A stretch of 64,000 bases of DNA from Shinella zoogloeoides (lineage in GTDB: Bacteria; Pseudomonadota; Alphaproteobacteria; Rhizobiales; Rhizobiaceae): contig NZ_CP086610.1 in the NCBI RefSeq assembly GCF_020883495.1, forward strand, positions 248,001 to 312,000. The letters are read 5' to 3'. The notes beneath the pieces are model-generated. The model had not been told where the DNA came from, did not search any database, and saw only the letters and a list, made by a program, of their open reading frames with translations. Positions 23,415 to 31,752 of the stretch are shown here, piece by piece. Numbering within the stretch: position 1 is the stretch's first letter; every line of letters begins with the position of its first letter. Position numbers and translations under genes: made by a program.

Positions 23415-23475
23415 TTGACTTTTTTGTAAAAATCCTACAAAATGACGGATACTAGACATTCATCAGGGTGTCTAG
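23415..23475. promoter_or_regulatory. Promoter/operator of the element's control region
   Basis: A TTGACT -35 box (23415-23420) precedes ACAAAAT-like -10 candidates (23436-23443). TTTTGTA (23422-23428) and TACAAAA (23436-23442) form a perfect 7-bp dyad overlapping the promoter. CTAGACA (23452-23458) and TGTCTAG (23469-23475) form a second dyad. Binding by the XRE repressor is inference. Confidence 0.55.
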
Positions 23476-23501
23476 CCCTACCACAATGAAGAGGAGAGAA
23501 C

Positions 23502-23795
23502 ATGAACAACCTGTCTATCAAGCTAGACGGCCACAACAACATCAACCCTGCAACGCTCATGGCGGAAATTGACGCTTTCTACAACGCTCTTCCAGAGGAA
23601 ACGAAGCGAGAAATTGCCATTGAAGGCTTGGAAACCCGGATAACGGAAGCCCTGTTGCGCGACCTGCGGAACAAGGTAGCAGAGCCTGTCGGCGACATGA
23701 CTGAAGAGGACAGGAAAAAGCACTTCTCCATTATCAGCAACATGGCCCTCAGTTTGAACACCAGTCGAGACGTCTGCTTTTCATCGGACCTCTAA
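23502..23795 (+). CDS. Hypothetical protein in the integrase operon
   Basis: This 97-residue protein (MNNLSIKLDGHNNINPATLM ... RDVCFSSDL) is acidic and mostly helical, with EETKREIAIEGLETRITEAL and EEDRKKHFSIISNMALSLNT. SD GAGGAGAG lies 6 bp before the ATG. The stop overlaps the ATG of the HTH gene (TAATG). It is the first gene transcribed from the operator region, directly before the presumed excisionase and integrase. No family recognised. Confidence 0.6.
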   Translation: MNNLSIKLDGHNNINPATLMAEIDAFYNALPEETKREIAIEGLETRITEALLRDLRNKVAEPVGDMTEEDRKKHFSIISNMALSLNTSRDVCFSSDL

Positions 23796-24037
23796 TGCGC
23801 CCCGTCCCCGCCAATGACAATTCCCCCCTGCGGCTTCTCACGAAGTCGCAGGCAGCCGCCTATTGCGGCATCAGTACCCAGACCTTCGGTTCCGTCTGCC
23901 CGGTGCGCGCAATCGCACTGGGCGTTGGCGTTCGCATGGAGCGCTATGACATCCGCGCAATTGATGCTTGGATTGACCAACTGGCCGGCGCGGGCGAGTC
24001 GCTGCGCACTGCTGACCAACTCTTGGATGCGTTATGA
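23795..24037 (+). CDS. Excisionase-like HTH protein (MerR/AlpA-type)
   Basis: This 80-residue protein has a winged HTH typical of recombination directionality factors: LRLLTKSQAAAYCGISTQTF, then VRMERYDIRAIDAWIDQLAG. The 'YD-x-R-x-I-D-x-W-I-D' ending is typical of small AlpA/excisionase-like proteins encoded just before integrases in rhizobia. It overlaps both neighbours (start in TAATG, stop in ATGA with the integrase), so the two are made together. A role in excision is inferred from position and fold. Confidence 0.75.
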   Translation: MRPVPANDNSPLRLLTKSQAAAYCGISTQTFGSVCPVRAIALGVGVRMERYDIRAIDAWIDQLAGAGESLRTADQLLDAL

Positions 24038-25092
24038 CAGGCACCGTTGTCCGCATTAAAGGACTCAAGCGTTACTTCGAGCCGAAGAGCGGGAAGTGGT
24101 ACGCCTACCACCGAAAGTCTGGGCGCCGAATTTCGGCTGAGTTCGGCACGCCTGAATTCTTCGCGGAGTTCAACGCAATAGAGGCAGAGACCAAGGGCAA
24201 GGAGGCAAAGCCAGGAACCCTTGCCGCCTTGATAGAGTCCTACCGGCGGTCAACGGGCTTTCAGGTTTTGAAGATCCGCACCAAGTCGGACTATCAGAAA
24301 GTGCTTGAATATCTCAAGCCTCTCGGCCCGTCGCCCCTGTCAGAACTGACGCAAGGATGGGTCGCCCGCCTGCGGGACAAGACCTATGACAAGAAGAAGC
24401 GGAAGTTCACCAACTACACGCTGACCGTCCTAAGCATCCTCTTTGAGCACGCGATTGAGCAGGAGCTTATGTCCGTCAATCCGGTGGCGAAGGTGAAGCG
24501 CGTGCGCAAGCCGACCGATGCGCCAGAAGCAAACCGCCCGTGGATGGATGCTGAGCGCGAGGCGGTCACGGCCGTCCTGCCGCCACACATGCGGTTGCCC
24601 ATCATGCTCATGATGTACTGCGGCCTAGACCCGCAGGACGCGCTCACGCTGCCCCGCACGGCGGTTTCTGGCGGCAAGCTGGACACGCGCCGCGGCAAGA
24701 CCGGCGTGCCTGTTTGGGTGCCCCTGCCGAAGCCTGTCATTGAAGCCGTCGCGGCGGAGCCGCAGCATTCCGCCATCACCCTTTGCGCCAACAGCTACGG
24801 CAAGCCGTGGACCTACAATGGCTTCTCCACCAACTGGGCGAAGATCAAGACAAAGCTAGAGGAGGCGGGCGCGGTTCAACCGGGCCTTACCCTCAAGGGG
24901 CTCCGGCATACCGTGGCAACCATCCTGCGGGAGATGGGCAAGGACTACAGCGCCATTGCCGAAATGCTCGGCCAGAAGACCGAAGCCATGGCCAAGCACT
25001 ATGCGCGCCGGGCCGACATGTCCAAGAAGATGGCCGAGACCATTGGCGACTTTGACGCCGAAGTGAACAGAAGGAAAACAGGAAACGTCTAG
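24034..25092 (+). CDS. int: Tyrosine-type site-specific integrase
   Basis: This 352-residue recombinase has an N-terminal SAM-like DNA-binding half (about 60-160, ALIESYRRSTGFQVLKIRTK) and a catalytic half. Clear catalytic elements are the beta-hairpin Lys in RRGKTG, the Arg in LKGLRHTVATIL and the nucleophile Tyr in MAKHYARRAD. The Arg I position reads CGLDPQDALTLPR and the first His of HxxR is Lys, deviations I also associate with a rhizobial subfamily of GLxPxDAL integrases. The gene ends 84 bp from the 3' end of tRNA-Phe, the probable attachment site. Confidence 0.92.
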   Translation: MTGTVVRIKGLKRYFEPKSGKWYAYHRKSGRRISAEFGTPEFFAEFNAIEAETKGKEAKPGTLAALIESYRRSTGFQVLKIRTKSDYQKVLEYLKPLGPSPLSELTQGWVARLRDKTYDKKKRKFTNYTLTVLSILFEHAIEQELMSVNPVAKVKRVRKPTDAPEANRPWMDAEREAVTAVLPPHMRLPIMLMMYCGLDPQDALTLPRTAVSGGKLDTRRGKTGVPVWVPLPKPVIEAVAAEPQHSAITLCANSYGKPWTYNGFSTNWAKIKTKLEEAGAVQPGLTLKGLRHTVATILREMGKDYSAIAEMLGQKTEAMAKHYARRADMSKKMAETIGDFDAEVNRRKTGNV

Positions 25093-25176
25093 AACGGCAG
25101 AAAATCCTGTCTAGACGCGACAAGGAGGCATCCAAATCAATGAGCTAAAATTTGAGCAAAACCAAGCCATTAGGAG

Positions 25177-25252
25177 TGGTGCCCGGAGGCGGATTTGAAC
25201 CACCGACACGCGGATTTTCAATCCGCTGCTCTACCAACTGAGCTATCCGGGC
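25177..25252 (-). tRNA. tRNA-Phe (anticodon GAA), probable attB
   Basis: A 76-nt cloverleaf: acceptor GCCCGGA / TCCGGGC, D arm with AGCTCAGTTGGTAGAGC, anticodon stem-loop GCGGA-TTGAAAA-TCCGC (GAA), T arm GGTTCAAATCC, discriminator A and encoded CCA. Its 3' end faces the integrase gene. The gene is intact, as expected when an element restores the tRNA 3' end on integration. No second copy of the 3' end was seen in the window. Confidence 0.97.
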
Positions 25253-25426
25253 ATCCGGCTTGGATTTCCTTGGAAATCCGTGGGGCGTTTGGTTCCGCCC
25301 CGGAAGCGAGCGGGGTTATAGCATCTTGCAAAAATGTGTCCAGCCCTATCGGCGGTTTTTTGCGGGAAAAATGGTGGGCTTTTCAAGTTGTGGAAAAGAT
25401 TGCGTTTTCGGCATGTGACGGCGCGG

Positions 25427-25636
25427 TCACATATCGTCTTCGTTGGCCTTTGCCTCGTCGTCGGCGACGGGAATGGCGTAGGAGCCGGAGAGCCAGCGGT
25501 TGAGATCGACGTCGCGGCAGCGGTTCGAGCAGAAGGGATAGTGTTCGCGGGCCGAGGGGCGCTTGCAGATCGGGCAGGGCACGGCCTTGCGCAGCGGGGC
25601 CACGGTGGCGGAGGGCTTTTCGGTCTCGTCCGCCAT
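25427..25636 (-). CDS. yacG: DNA gyrase inhibitor YacG (zinc-binding)
   Basis: This 69-residue protein has the four-Cys zinc site CPICKRPSAREHYPFCSNRC, followed by RDVDLNRWLSGSYAIPV, the hallmark of YacG. It binds GyrB and inhibits gyrase in studied bacteria. It starts at ATG 25636, two bases after the maf stop codon, so it is the last gene of a maf-yacG unit. Length is normal for the family (about 60-70). Confidence 0.93.
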   Translation of the reverse strand: MADETEKPSATVAPLRKAVPCPICKRPSAREHYPFCSNRCRDVDLNRWLSGSYAIPVADDEAKANEDDM

Positions 25637-25637
25637 G

Positions 25638-26258
25638 TCAGGCGTCCGCCCAGCCGTCATGTACGTCGAAGCCTTCGCCGGAAAGAAGGGCGAGGGTTTC
25701 GTAGAGGGGCAGACCCACCACATTGGTGTAGGAGCCGACCAGCTTGACGACGAAGCTGCCGGCAATACCCTGGATGGCGTAGCCGCCCGCCTTGCCGCGC
25801 CATTGGCCGGAGGCGAGGTAATGCTCGATGTCGGTGGTCGACAGGCGCTTGAAGCGCACCTTCGTGTCGATGACCTTCTGGCGCACCGTGCGGCCCGGCG
25901 TGATGAGGCAGACGCCGGTGAAGACGCGGTGGCTGCGGCCGGAGAGCAGATGCAGGGCACTCGACGCCTCGTCGATCATCTCCGTCTTCGGCAGGATGCG
26001 CCGGCCGACGGAAACGACGGTATCGGCGGCAAGGATGTAGCTGCCGGCAAAGGCGGGGTCGCCCTTGATGGCGGCGAGCGCCGCCTGCGCCTTGCCGGTC
26101 GACAGGCGCCGCGCGAGCGAGCGGGGATGCTCGGAACGCTTCGGCGTCTCGTCGATATCCATCGGCATCAGGCGCGCGGGCTCGATGCCGGCCTGCGCGA
26201 GCAGTTCGACGCGGCGCGGCGAGCCGGAGGCGAGGATGAGCTTGTCGGTCTGCGCCAT
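25638..26258 (-). CDS. maf: Maf-family nucleotide pyrophosphatase
   Basis: This 206-residue protein shows [19 protein letters not shown] at the N-terminus, [14 protein letters not shown] in the centre, and [20 protein letters not shown] with VVGLPLYET near the end, all classical Maf motifs. Maf hydrolyses non-canonical and canonical nucleoside triphosphates and influences septum formation. ATG 26258 is the start. It lies 79 bp downstream of infA and shares the unit with yacG. Confidence 0.95.
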   Translation of the reverse strand: MAQTDKLILASGSPRRVELLAQAGIEPARLMPMDIDETPKRSEHPRSLARRLSTGKAQAALAAIKGDPAFAGSYILAADTVVSVGRRILPKTEMIDEASSALHLLSGRSHRVFTGVCLITPGRTVRQKVIDTKVRFKRLSTTDIEHYLASGQWRGKAGGYAIQGIAGSFVVKLVGSYTNVVGLPLYETLALLSGEGFDVHDGWADA

Positions 26259-26337
26259 GGGGGCTCCGGAAAAGTCCGGGACGCGCCGTCGTGCATGCCG
26301 CCGTTGAAGGGGCGGGGCGAGGGCGCGGTTCCTGGGC

Positions 26338-26556
26338 TTACTTGAAACGGTAGGTGATACGGCCCTTGGTCAGGTCGTAGGGGGTCATCTCGACCAGAAC
26401 CTTGTCGCCGGCCAGAACGCGGATGCGGTTCTTGCGCATGCGGCCCGCGGTGTGGGCGATGATCTCGTGCTCGTTTTCGAGCTTGACGCGGAAGGTTGCG
26501 TTCGGGAGCAGTTCCGTCACGACGCCGGGGAATTCGAGGACTTCTTCTTTTGCCAT
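26338..26556 (-). CDS. infA: Translation initiation factor IF-1
   Basis: This 72-residue protein has the complete S1/OB fold: [72 protein letters not shown]. It matches bacterial IF-1 in length and sequence. It binds the 30S A site during initiation. It lies between the phosphatase gene and maf on the same strand, the usual rhizobial location. Confidence 0.98.
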   Translation of the reverse strand: MAKEEVLEFPGVVTELLPNATFRVKLENEHEIIAHTAGRMRKNRIRVLAGDKVLVEMTPYDLTKGRITYRFK

Positions 26557-26701
26557 CTTGTGATGATATTCCTGTAGGGTGGATGAGGGCGAGCCGGATG
26601 CCCGCCTCGAAAAATTTGCCGGAAACTACACAATCGCCAAGGCTTTGTGAACACCGAAGCGCCGGCTTTCTGCATTTGCCGTTTTTCAGGCCGTTTCCGG
26701 C

Positions 26702-27166
26702 TCAGCCGGAACCCTTCAGCCGCTTCTCGATCAGCTGCTTCAGGTGCTCGCGCACCTCGCGGTAGGAATGCATGATCTGGTCGCGCGTGCCGGTGGCGGC
26801 GGCCGGGTCCGGCGTCGGCCAGTACATGACGTCGACGGCCATGGAGCGGGTGAGTTCGAGCGCTGCGTGATGCGCTTCCGGCGCGAGCGTGACGATGAGG
26901 TCGAAATAATCGTCCTCCAGCTCGTCCAGCGAATGGGGGGCGTGGCGGCCGAGCGAAAGGCCGACTTCGCCGAGCACGGCATCGACGAAGGGATCGCGCT
27001 CGCCGGGGCGGATGCCGGCGGAGGCGACATAGGTGCCGGCGGGAAGCAGGCTGCGGGCCAGCGTTTCGGCCATCGGCGAGCGCACGGCATTCATGCGGCA
27101 CATGAAAAGAACCGAACGGGGCGTTCGCGACCGGGCTTTTTCGGGTGCCGGGGAAACGCCCTCCAT
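26702..27166 (-). CDS. Low-molecular-weight phosphatase family protein (ArsC/LMW-PTP fold)
   Basis: This 154-residue protein carries the P-loop CRMNAVRS (C-x5-R-S), SAGIRPGERDPFVD and a DPAAATGT region, in place of the DP-Asp loop of LMW protein tyrosine phosphatases and thioredoxin-dependent arsenate reductases. Phosphatase versus arsenate reductase cannot be told by sequence alone. It starts at ATG 27166, 4 bp after the UPF0262 stop, in the hisD-UPF0262-phosphatase operon conserved in rhizobia. Confidence 0.85.
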   Translation of the reverse strand: MEGVSPAPEKARSRTPRSVLFMCRMNAVRSPMAETLARSLLPAGTYVASAGIRPGERDPFVDAVLGEVGLSLGRHAPHSLDELEDDYFDLIVTLAPEAHHAALELTRSMAVDVMYWPTPDPAAATGTRDQIMHSYREVREHLKQLIEKRLKGSG

Positions 27167-27170
27167 CCGC

Positions 27171-27647
27171 TCACCCGCGCCAGTAGAGAACGCAGACCAG
27201 CGTGAACAGCCGCCGGGCGGTGTCGAAATCGAACTTGATCTTGCCCGAGAGCCTGTCCATCAGCGTCTGCGAGCCTTCGTTGTGGATGCCGCGCCGGCCC
27301 ATGTCGATCGCCTCGATCTGGCTGGGCGTGGAAGAGCGGATCGCCTGATAGTAGCTTTCGCAGATCAGGAAATAATCCTTCACGATACGGCGGAAGGGCG
27401 TCAGCGAGAGGATGTGGGTGGCCACATCCTCGCCGCCTTCCGTGCGGATGGCGAAGACCAGTTTGGAATCGAGCAGCGAGATGTTCAGGCGATAGGGGCC
27501 GCCGGGGTGGCCGATCGGCTCGAAGGTGTTTTCCTCGATGAGATCGAAGATGGCAACCGCGCGCTCATGCTCCACGTCCGGCGTGGCCCGGCCGATCGTA
27601 TCGTCCAGCACCACATCGCAGAGACGGAAGTTGCCCTTCGTGCCCAT
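27171..27647 (-). CDS. UPF0262 family protein
   Basis: This 158-residue conserved alphaproteobacterial protein has [40 protein letters not shown] and [20 protein letters not shown], all typical of UPF0262. No catalytic motif is known. It lies 3 bp after hisD and 4 bp before the phosphatase gene, so all three are one transcript. Function not established. Confidence 0.93.
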   Translation of the reverse strand: MGTKGNFRLCDVVLDDTIGRATPDVEHERAVAIFDLIEENTFEPIGHPGGPYRLNISLLDSKLVFAIRTEGGEDVATHILSLTPFRRIVKDYFLICESYYQAIRSSTPSQIEAIDMGRRGIHNEGSQTLMDRLSGKIKFDFDTARRLFTLVCVLYWRG

Positions 27648-27650
27648 GCC

Positions 27651-28949
27651 TCACGTCTCCATGTTGAGCCGGATGGCGACGGAACGGGCGTGGGCGCCGA
27701 GCCCCTCGGCTTCGGCGAGCGTCACGGCGGCGGGGCCGAGGGCGCGAAGCTGGTCGGGACCAAGGCGCAGGATCGACGTGCGCTTCATGTAGTCGAGCAC
27801 CGAAAGGCCGGAGGAGAAGCGGGCGGAACGGGCGGTCGGCAGGACGTGGTTCGAGCCGCCGACATAGTCGCCGATGACCTCGGGTGTGTGACGGCCGACG
27901 AAAATGGCGCCGGCATTGCGGATTTCCGGCAGCAGCGCGTCGGGATCGGCGGTGGCGATTTCCAGATGCTCGGCCGCGATGCGGTTTGCCAGCGGCACGG
28001 CCTTCTTCAGGTCCGGCACGAGGATGGTCGCGCCGAAATCGCGCCAGCTTGCAGCGGCCGTTTCCGAGCGTGCCAGCGTCTTGAGCTGGCGCTCGACGGC
28101 GGCCTCGACGGCATCGGCAAGGGCAGGGCTGTCGGTGACGAGGATCGACTGGGCGCCGACATCGTGCTCGGCCTGGGCAAGCAGGTCCGCGGCGAGCCAG
28201 TCCGGATCGTTGTCGCTGTCTGCGATGATGAGGACTTCGGAGGGGCCGGCGATCATGTCGATGCCGACCGTGCCGAAGACCTGGCGCTTGGCGGCGGCGA
28301 CGAAGGCATTGCCCGGGCCGGTGATCTTGGCGACGGGCGCGATGGTTTCCGTGCCATAGGCGAGCGCGGCGACGGCCTGCGCGCCGCCGATGCGGTAGAT
28401 CTCGTCGACGCCGGCGATGCGCGCGGCGGCGAGCACGGCCGGATTGATCTCGCCTTCCTTGGCCGGTACGACCATGACGAGGCGCGGCACGCCGGCGACC
28501 TTGGCCGGCACGGCGTTCATCAGGACCGAACTGGGATAGCTCGCGGTGCCGCCCGGAACATAGAGGCCGACGGCATCGATGGCCGTCCAGCGCGAGCCGA
28601 GGCCGACGCCGATAGCGTCCTCGTAGATGTCGTCCTTCGGCTTCTGGCGGGCGTGGTGTTTCTCGATGCGCTGGGCGGCAAGCTCGAGCGCGGCGATGAT
28701 CTTCGGATCGACGGCGTCATAGGCCGCGTCGATTTCCTCCAGCGACACGCGCATGGGGGTGGTGGCGAAATCGAGGCCGTCGAACTTCTTCGTATAGTCG
28801 GCGAGCGCCTTGTCACCGCGGGCGCGCACATCGTCGATAATGGCGCGCACGATGGCGTTGACGTCCTCGGAGACCTCGCGCTTGGTGGTCAGGAAGGCGG
28901 CGAAACGGGTTTCGAAATCGCCGCTCTGGTAGTCAAGTCTGATCGCCAA
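27651..28949 (-). CDS. hisD: Histidinol dehydrogenase
   Basis: This 432-residue enzyme catalyses the last two oxidations of histidine synthesis (histidinol to histidine, NAD and Zn dependent). Diagnostic segments are YVPGGTASYPSSVLMNAVPA, VVPAKEGEINPAVLAAARIA, ITGPGNAFVAAAKRQVFG and QAEHDVGAQSILVTDSP, with GGSNHVLPT near the C-terminus. The start appears to be TTG at 28949 (MAIRLDYQ), with AGGAAC upstream; no ATG fits. It leads the hisD-UPF0262-phosphatase unit. Confidence 0.97.
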   Translation of the reverse strand: MAIRLDYQSGDFETRFAAFLTTKREVSEDVNAIVRAIIDDVRARGDKALADYTKKFDGLDFATTPMRVSLEEIDAAYDAVDPKIIAALELAAQRIEKHHARQKPKDDIYEDAIGVGLGSRWTAIDAVGLYVPGGTASYPSSVLMNAVPAKVAGVPRLVMVVPAKEGEINPAVLAAARIAGVDEIYRIGGAQAVAALAYGTETIAPVAKITGPGNAFVAAAKRQVFGTVGIDMIAGPSEVLIIADSDNDPDWLAADLLAQAEHDVGAQSILVTDSPALADAVEAAVERQLKTLARSETAAASWRDFGATILVPDLKKAVPLANRIAAEHLEIATADPDALLPEIRNAGAIFVGRHTPEVIGDYVGGSNHVLPTARSARFSSGLSVLDYMKRTSILRLGPDQLRALGPAAVTLAEAEGLGAHARSVAIRLNMET

Positions 28950-28995
28950 GTCACAAGTTCCTGTCGTCTCCCGGCAAAAGGCCGGACCAATACCC

Positions 28996-29433
28996 TCAAA
29001 CCGCCGGATGGCGGGGCTTCAAGCTGGTTTCCCATGCTCCGCCGGTATCTGCAAGCTGAACTTCGACGCATTCCACATCGAGGGCGACGGAAGCATTGCC
29101 GGAGAGCACGAGTTCGACGGTTCCCTCGGGGCCTTCGTCCTTCTGGGCGAAGTTCACGGCGAGCAGGGAAAAGACGCTTTCCTTGTCCTTGCGGTCGATG
29201 CCGAGCGAGCGCACGGCGCTGACGCGCTTGAAGGCGACGACGGCGCGGCGGCGCTCGAAGTTTTTGCCACGCGCGCCCGCCTTTTCCCAGACGAAGCGGT
29301 TGACGGCGAGCGAAAAGACCTGGTGACGGGCGTCATAGGCAAGGCCGTCGGTCTTGAAGACCGCGTCCTGCAGGTGGGCCGAGACGACGGAGAGGTCTTC
29401 CGCGTCGAGGGCGAGCAGTTTCAGGCTGTCCAT
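28996..29433 (-). CDS. DUF2948 family protein
   Basis: This 145-residue protein (from MDSLKLLALDAEDLSVVSAH) contains LQDAVFKTDGLAYDARHQVF, NRFVWEKAGARG and RRRAVVAFKRVSAVRSLGID, the pattern of DUF2948, an alphaproteobacterial family of unknown role often encoded near murA and hisD. ATG 29433 is chosen over the upstream ATG 29460, because MDSLKLLALDAEDL is the conserved N-terminus. It lies between murA and hisD. Confidence 0.9.
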   Translation of the reverse strand: MDSLKLLALDAEDLSVVSAHLQDAVFKTDGLAYDARHQVFSLAVNRFVWEKAGARGKNFERRRAVVAFKRVSAVRSLGIDRKDKESVFSLLAVNFAQKDEGPEGTVELVLSGNASVALDVECVEVQLADTGGAWETSLKPRHPAV

Positions 29434-29525
29434 TATGCGTCCTTCCCGCGAATGCGGCATCTCGAAATGTCCATCACGAGATAGGACGGCGCGCGGCGGA
29501 CTGCAACTCCGCCGCGCGCAGAAGG

Positions 29526-30818
29526 TTAGTCGCTGACGCGCTCGACGACCGCGCCGCAGCGCGTGAGCTTTTCTTCCAGCCGCTCGAAGCCGCGGTCGAG
29601 ATGGTAGACGCGCGAGACCGTCGTTTCGCCTTCGGCGGCAAGGCCGGCGATGACGAGCGAGACGGAGGCGCGCAGATCCGTCGCCATGACGGGCGCGCCG
29701 CGCAGCCGCTCGACACCCTCGATCTTGGCCGTCTGGCCGGAGAGCGAGATCTTCGCGCCGAGGCGGGCCAGTTCCTGCACATGCATGAAGCGGTTTTCGA
29801 AGATCGTCTCGGTAATGTGCGAAATGCCGTTCGACTTGGTCATCAGGCCCATGAACTGCGCCTGGAGGTCCGTCGGGAAGCCCGGGAAGGGATCGGTCAC
29901 GACATCGACCGGCTTGATGCCGCCGCCGTTGCGCACGACGCGGATGCCACTTTCCGTCGAGGTGATCTCAGCGCCGGAACGGCGGATCGCTTCCAGCGCC
30001 GTGTCGAGCAGGGCCGCATCCGTGCCCTCGAGCACGACGTCGCCGCCCGTCATGGCAACGGCCATGGCATAGGTGCCGGTTTCGATGCGGTCAGGCAGCA
30101 CGCGATGGCGCGCGCCGGAAAGCTGGTCGACGCCCTCGATGGTGACGGTGGATGTGCCGGCGCCGGAAATCTTCGCGCCCATGGCGTTGAGGCACTTGGC
30201 AAGGTCCTGCACTTCCGGCTCGCGGGCGGCATTGCCGATCACGGTCGTGCCGCGGGCAAGCGTCGCCGCCATCATCATGACATGCGTCGCGCCGACCGAA
30301 ACCTTGGGGAAGGTGTAGCGCGCGCCGATCAGGCCGCCCTCGGGCGCTGTTGCCTCGACATAGCCGCCGTCGATCTCGATCTTCGCGCCGAGCGCGGCCA
30401 GCGCCTCGATGAAGAGGTCGACCGGGCGCGTGCCGATGGCGCAGCCGCCGGGCAGCGAGACGCGGGCCTTGCCTTCACGGGCGAGCAGCGGGCCGATGAC
30501 CCAGAAGCTGGCGCGCATCTTGGAGACCAGCTCGTAAGGCGCGGTCGTGTCGACGATGTTGCGCGAGGTGAAATGCACGGTGCGCGAATAGCCTTCGCCC
30601 TGGCGCTCGCGGCGGCCGTTGACGGAGATGTCGGCGCCGTGGTTGCCGAGGATGCGGATGAGCTGTTCGACGTCGGCAAGATGCGGCACGTTTTCCAGCG
30701 TCAGCGTGTCGTCGGTGAGGAGCGAGGCGATCATCAGCGGCAATGCGGCATTCTTGGCGCCGGAGATCGGGATGATGCCCCGAAGCTCATTGCCGCCTAC
30801 AATCCTGATACGATCCAT
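29526..30818 (-). CDS. murA: UDP-N-acetylglucosamine 1-carboxyvinyltransferase
   Basis: This 430-residue enzyme starts [27 protein letters not shown] and carries the catalytic Cys126 in [14 protein letters not shown], the residue alkylated by fosfomycin. It transfers enolpyruvate to UDP-GlcNAc in the first committed step of peptidoglycan synthesis. [12 protein letters not shown] and [13 protein letters not shown] are further family motifs. Length is normal. It heads the murA-DUF2948-hisD stretch on the minus strand. Confidence 0.97.
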   Translation of the reverse strand: MDRIRIVGGNELRGIIPISGAKNAALPLMIASLLTDDTLTLENVPHLADVEQLIRILGNHGADISVNGRRERQGEGYSRTVHFTSRNIVDTTAPYELVSKMRASFWVIGPLLAREGKARVSLPGGCAIGTRPVDLFIEALAALGAKIEIDGGYVEATAPEGGLIGARYTFPKVSVGATHVMMMAATLARGTTVIGNAAREPEVQDLAKCLNAMGAKISGAGTSTVTIEGVDQLSGARHRVLPDRIETGTYAMAVAMTGGDVVLEGTDAALLDTALEAIRRSGAEITSTESGIRVVRNGGGIKPVDVVTDPFPGFPTDLQAQFMGLMTKSNGISHITETIFENRFMHVQELARLGAKISLSGQTAKIEGVERLRGAPVMATDLRASVSLVIAGLAAEGETTVSRVYHLDRGFERLEEKLTRCGAVVERVSD

Positions 30819-30987
30819 GTGTGACTACGGGCCGGGCCCGCCTTTCCTGAGAAGAATATCGGCTTTCGGAGATGGCGGCTTCTTAGAGCATCGCGATCGA
30901 AAAATGAAGACCGTGCCGGCCGCATGGTTATTTGCGCCCGGTTCCGGAAACCGTCCCCCGTAGCCTTCATGGTGAAGACGCTTCCGA

Positions 30988-31176
30988 CTAACCGTCCGAT
31001 TCGTCTTTTTTTGCGGCAGGAAGCCCCACCGTCTCGTCCGCATCGCCCGCGCGCCGCGCACGCGCCTGCTGCTTGCGCCGTTGCAGGTTGTCCCGCAGCG
31101 TCTTCGCCAGCCGCTCGGCCCGAAGCTCCGCTTCCGTCCTGATCTTCCGGCTTTCCGTCTCGTCCTTGCCGCTCAT
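30988..31176 (-). CDS. Small charged conserved-type hypothetical protein
   Basis: From ATG 31176 the frame gives 62 residues, MSGKDETESRKIRTEAELRA, then ERLAKTLRDNLQRRKQQARA, ending AKKDESDG. It is highly charged and probably one amphipathic helix. Similar short basic proteins ending in ...RR(K)QxRAR are widespread next to murA in Rhizobiales. The frame continues to 31224 but lacks similarity. Function unknown. Confidence 0.65.
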   Translation of the reverse strand: MSGKDETESRKIRTEAELRAERLAKTLRDNLQRRKQQARARRAGDADETVGLPAAKKDESDG

Positions 31177-31322
31177 GCCCTTCTCATAATCAAATCCGCG
31201 CCCCGAAAAAAGCGCCGCCCGCATGAGATTTGTTGCGATAATCGCAAATTGGCCGCTTGCGCTGCCCGATCACCTGTGGCAATAGGCCCTCGCTCACGCG
31301 GAACAGCCCTGTTTCGCCGGAT

Positions 31323-31397
31323 GCTGCTATAGCTCAGGGGTAGAGCACTCCCTTGGTAAGGGAGAGGCCGAGAGTTCAAATCTCTCTAGCAGCACCA
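31323..31397 (+). tRNA. tRNA-Thr (anticodon GGU)
   Basis: A 75-nt cloverleaf: acceptor GCTGCTA / TAGCAGC, D arm AGCTCAGGGGTAGAGC, anticodon stem-loop CTCCC-TTGGTAA-GGGAG (GGU, reading ACC), T arm GAGAG-TTCAAAT-CTCTC, and encoded CCA. It stands alone between the small-protein gene and the lipoprotein gene. Confidence 0.97.
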
Positions 31398-31620
31398 TTC
31401 TTTTCCCAAGAATTCCTATTTATCAGATACTTGCTAGCGAAAGCCCGGTTCCAATCCACCTCTGTGCGCTTGCTACAATCTCCTCGCCGTTCCGCGGTCT
31501 ATGCCGATCGTGGATCGCAGGCTTGCCGTCCCAACTCCTAGCGCATGGATTGCTGTATGCGGCCGGCACAATACGGCGATAAGAATGGCAGTCAAAAGTC
31601 AAACGTAAGGAGATGACCAG

Positions 31621-31728
31621 TTGCGGAAGATCATCGTCATTACCTGCGCCCTCATCGCCGGCCTGACCCTGACGAACTGCGCCGGTCGCCAGTGCAGCGA
31701 CTGGCCGGGGACGTGCATAATCCAGTGA
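31621..31728 (+). CDS. Putative 35-residue lipoprotein (TTG start)
   Basis: The frame from TTG 31621 reads MRKIIVITCALIAGLTLTNC, then AGRQCSDWPGTCIIQ. It has a short lipoprotein signal with lipobox LTNC, followed by a tiny Cys-containing mature peptide. SD AAGGAG lies 9 bp before TTG. It resembles minute entericidin-like or Rz1-like lipoproteins in form only. It is convergent with the AraC gene, 24 bp between stops. Confidence 0.45.
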   Translation: MRKIIVITCALIAGLTLTNCAGRQCSDWPGTCIIQ

Positions 31729-31752
31729 TGGGCGGGCGCGCTGGCTCAAGCG

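Noticed and set aside
25080..25260. A second att copy of the tRNA-Phe 3' end elsewhere in the window
   Set aside because: No second copy was found by eye; partial matches such as CCCGGAGG near 10080 are too short.
27033..29222. 729-codon plus-strand open frame
   Set aside because: Antisense to hisD, UPF0262 and phosphatase genes, with repetitive Ala/Arg/Gly composition and no family motifs.
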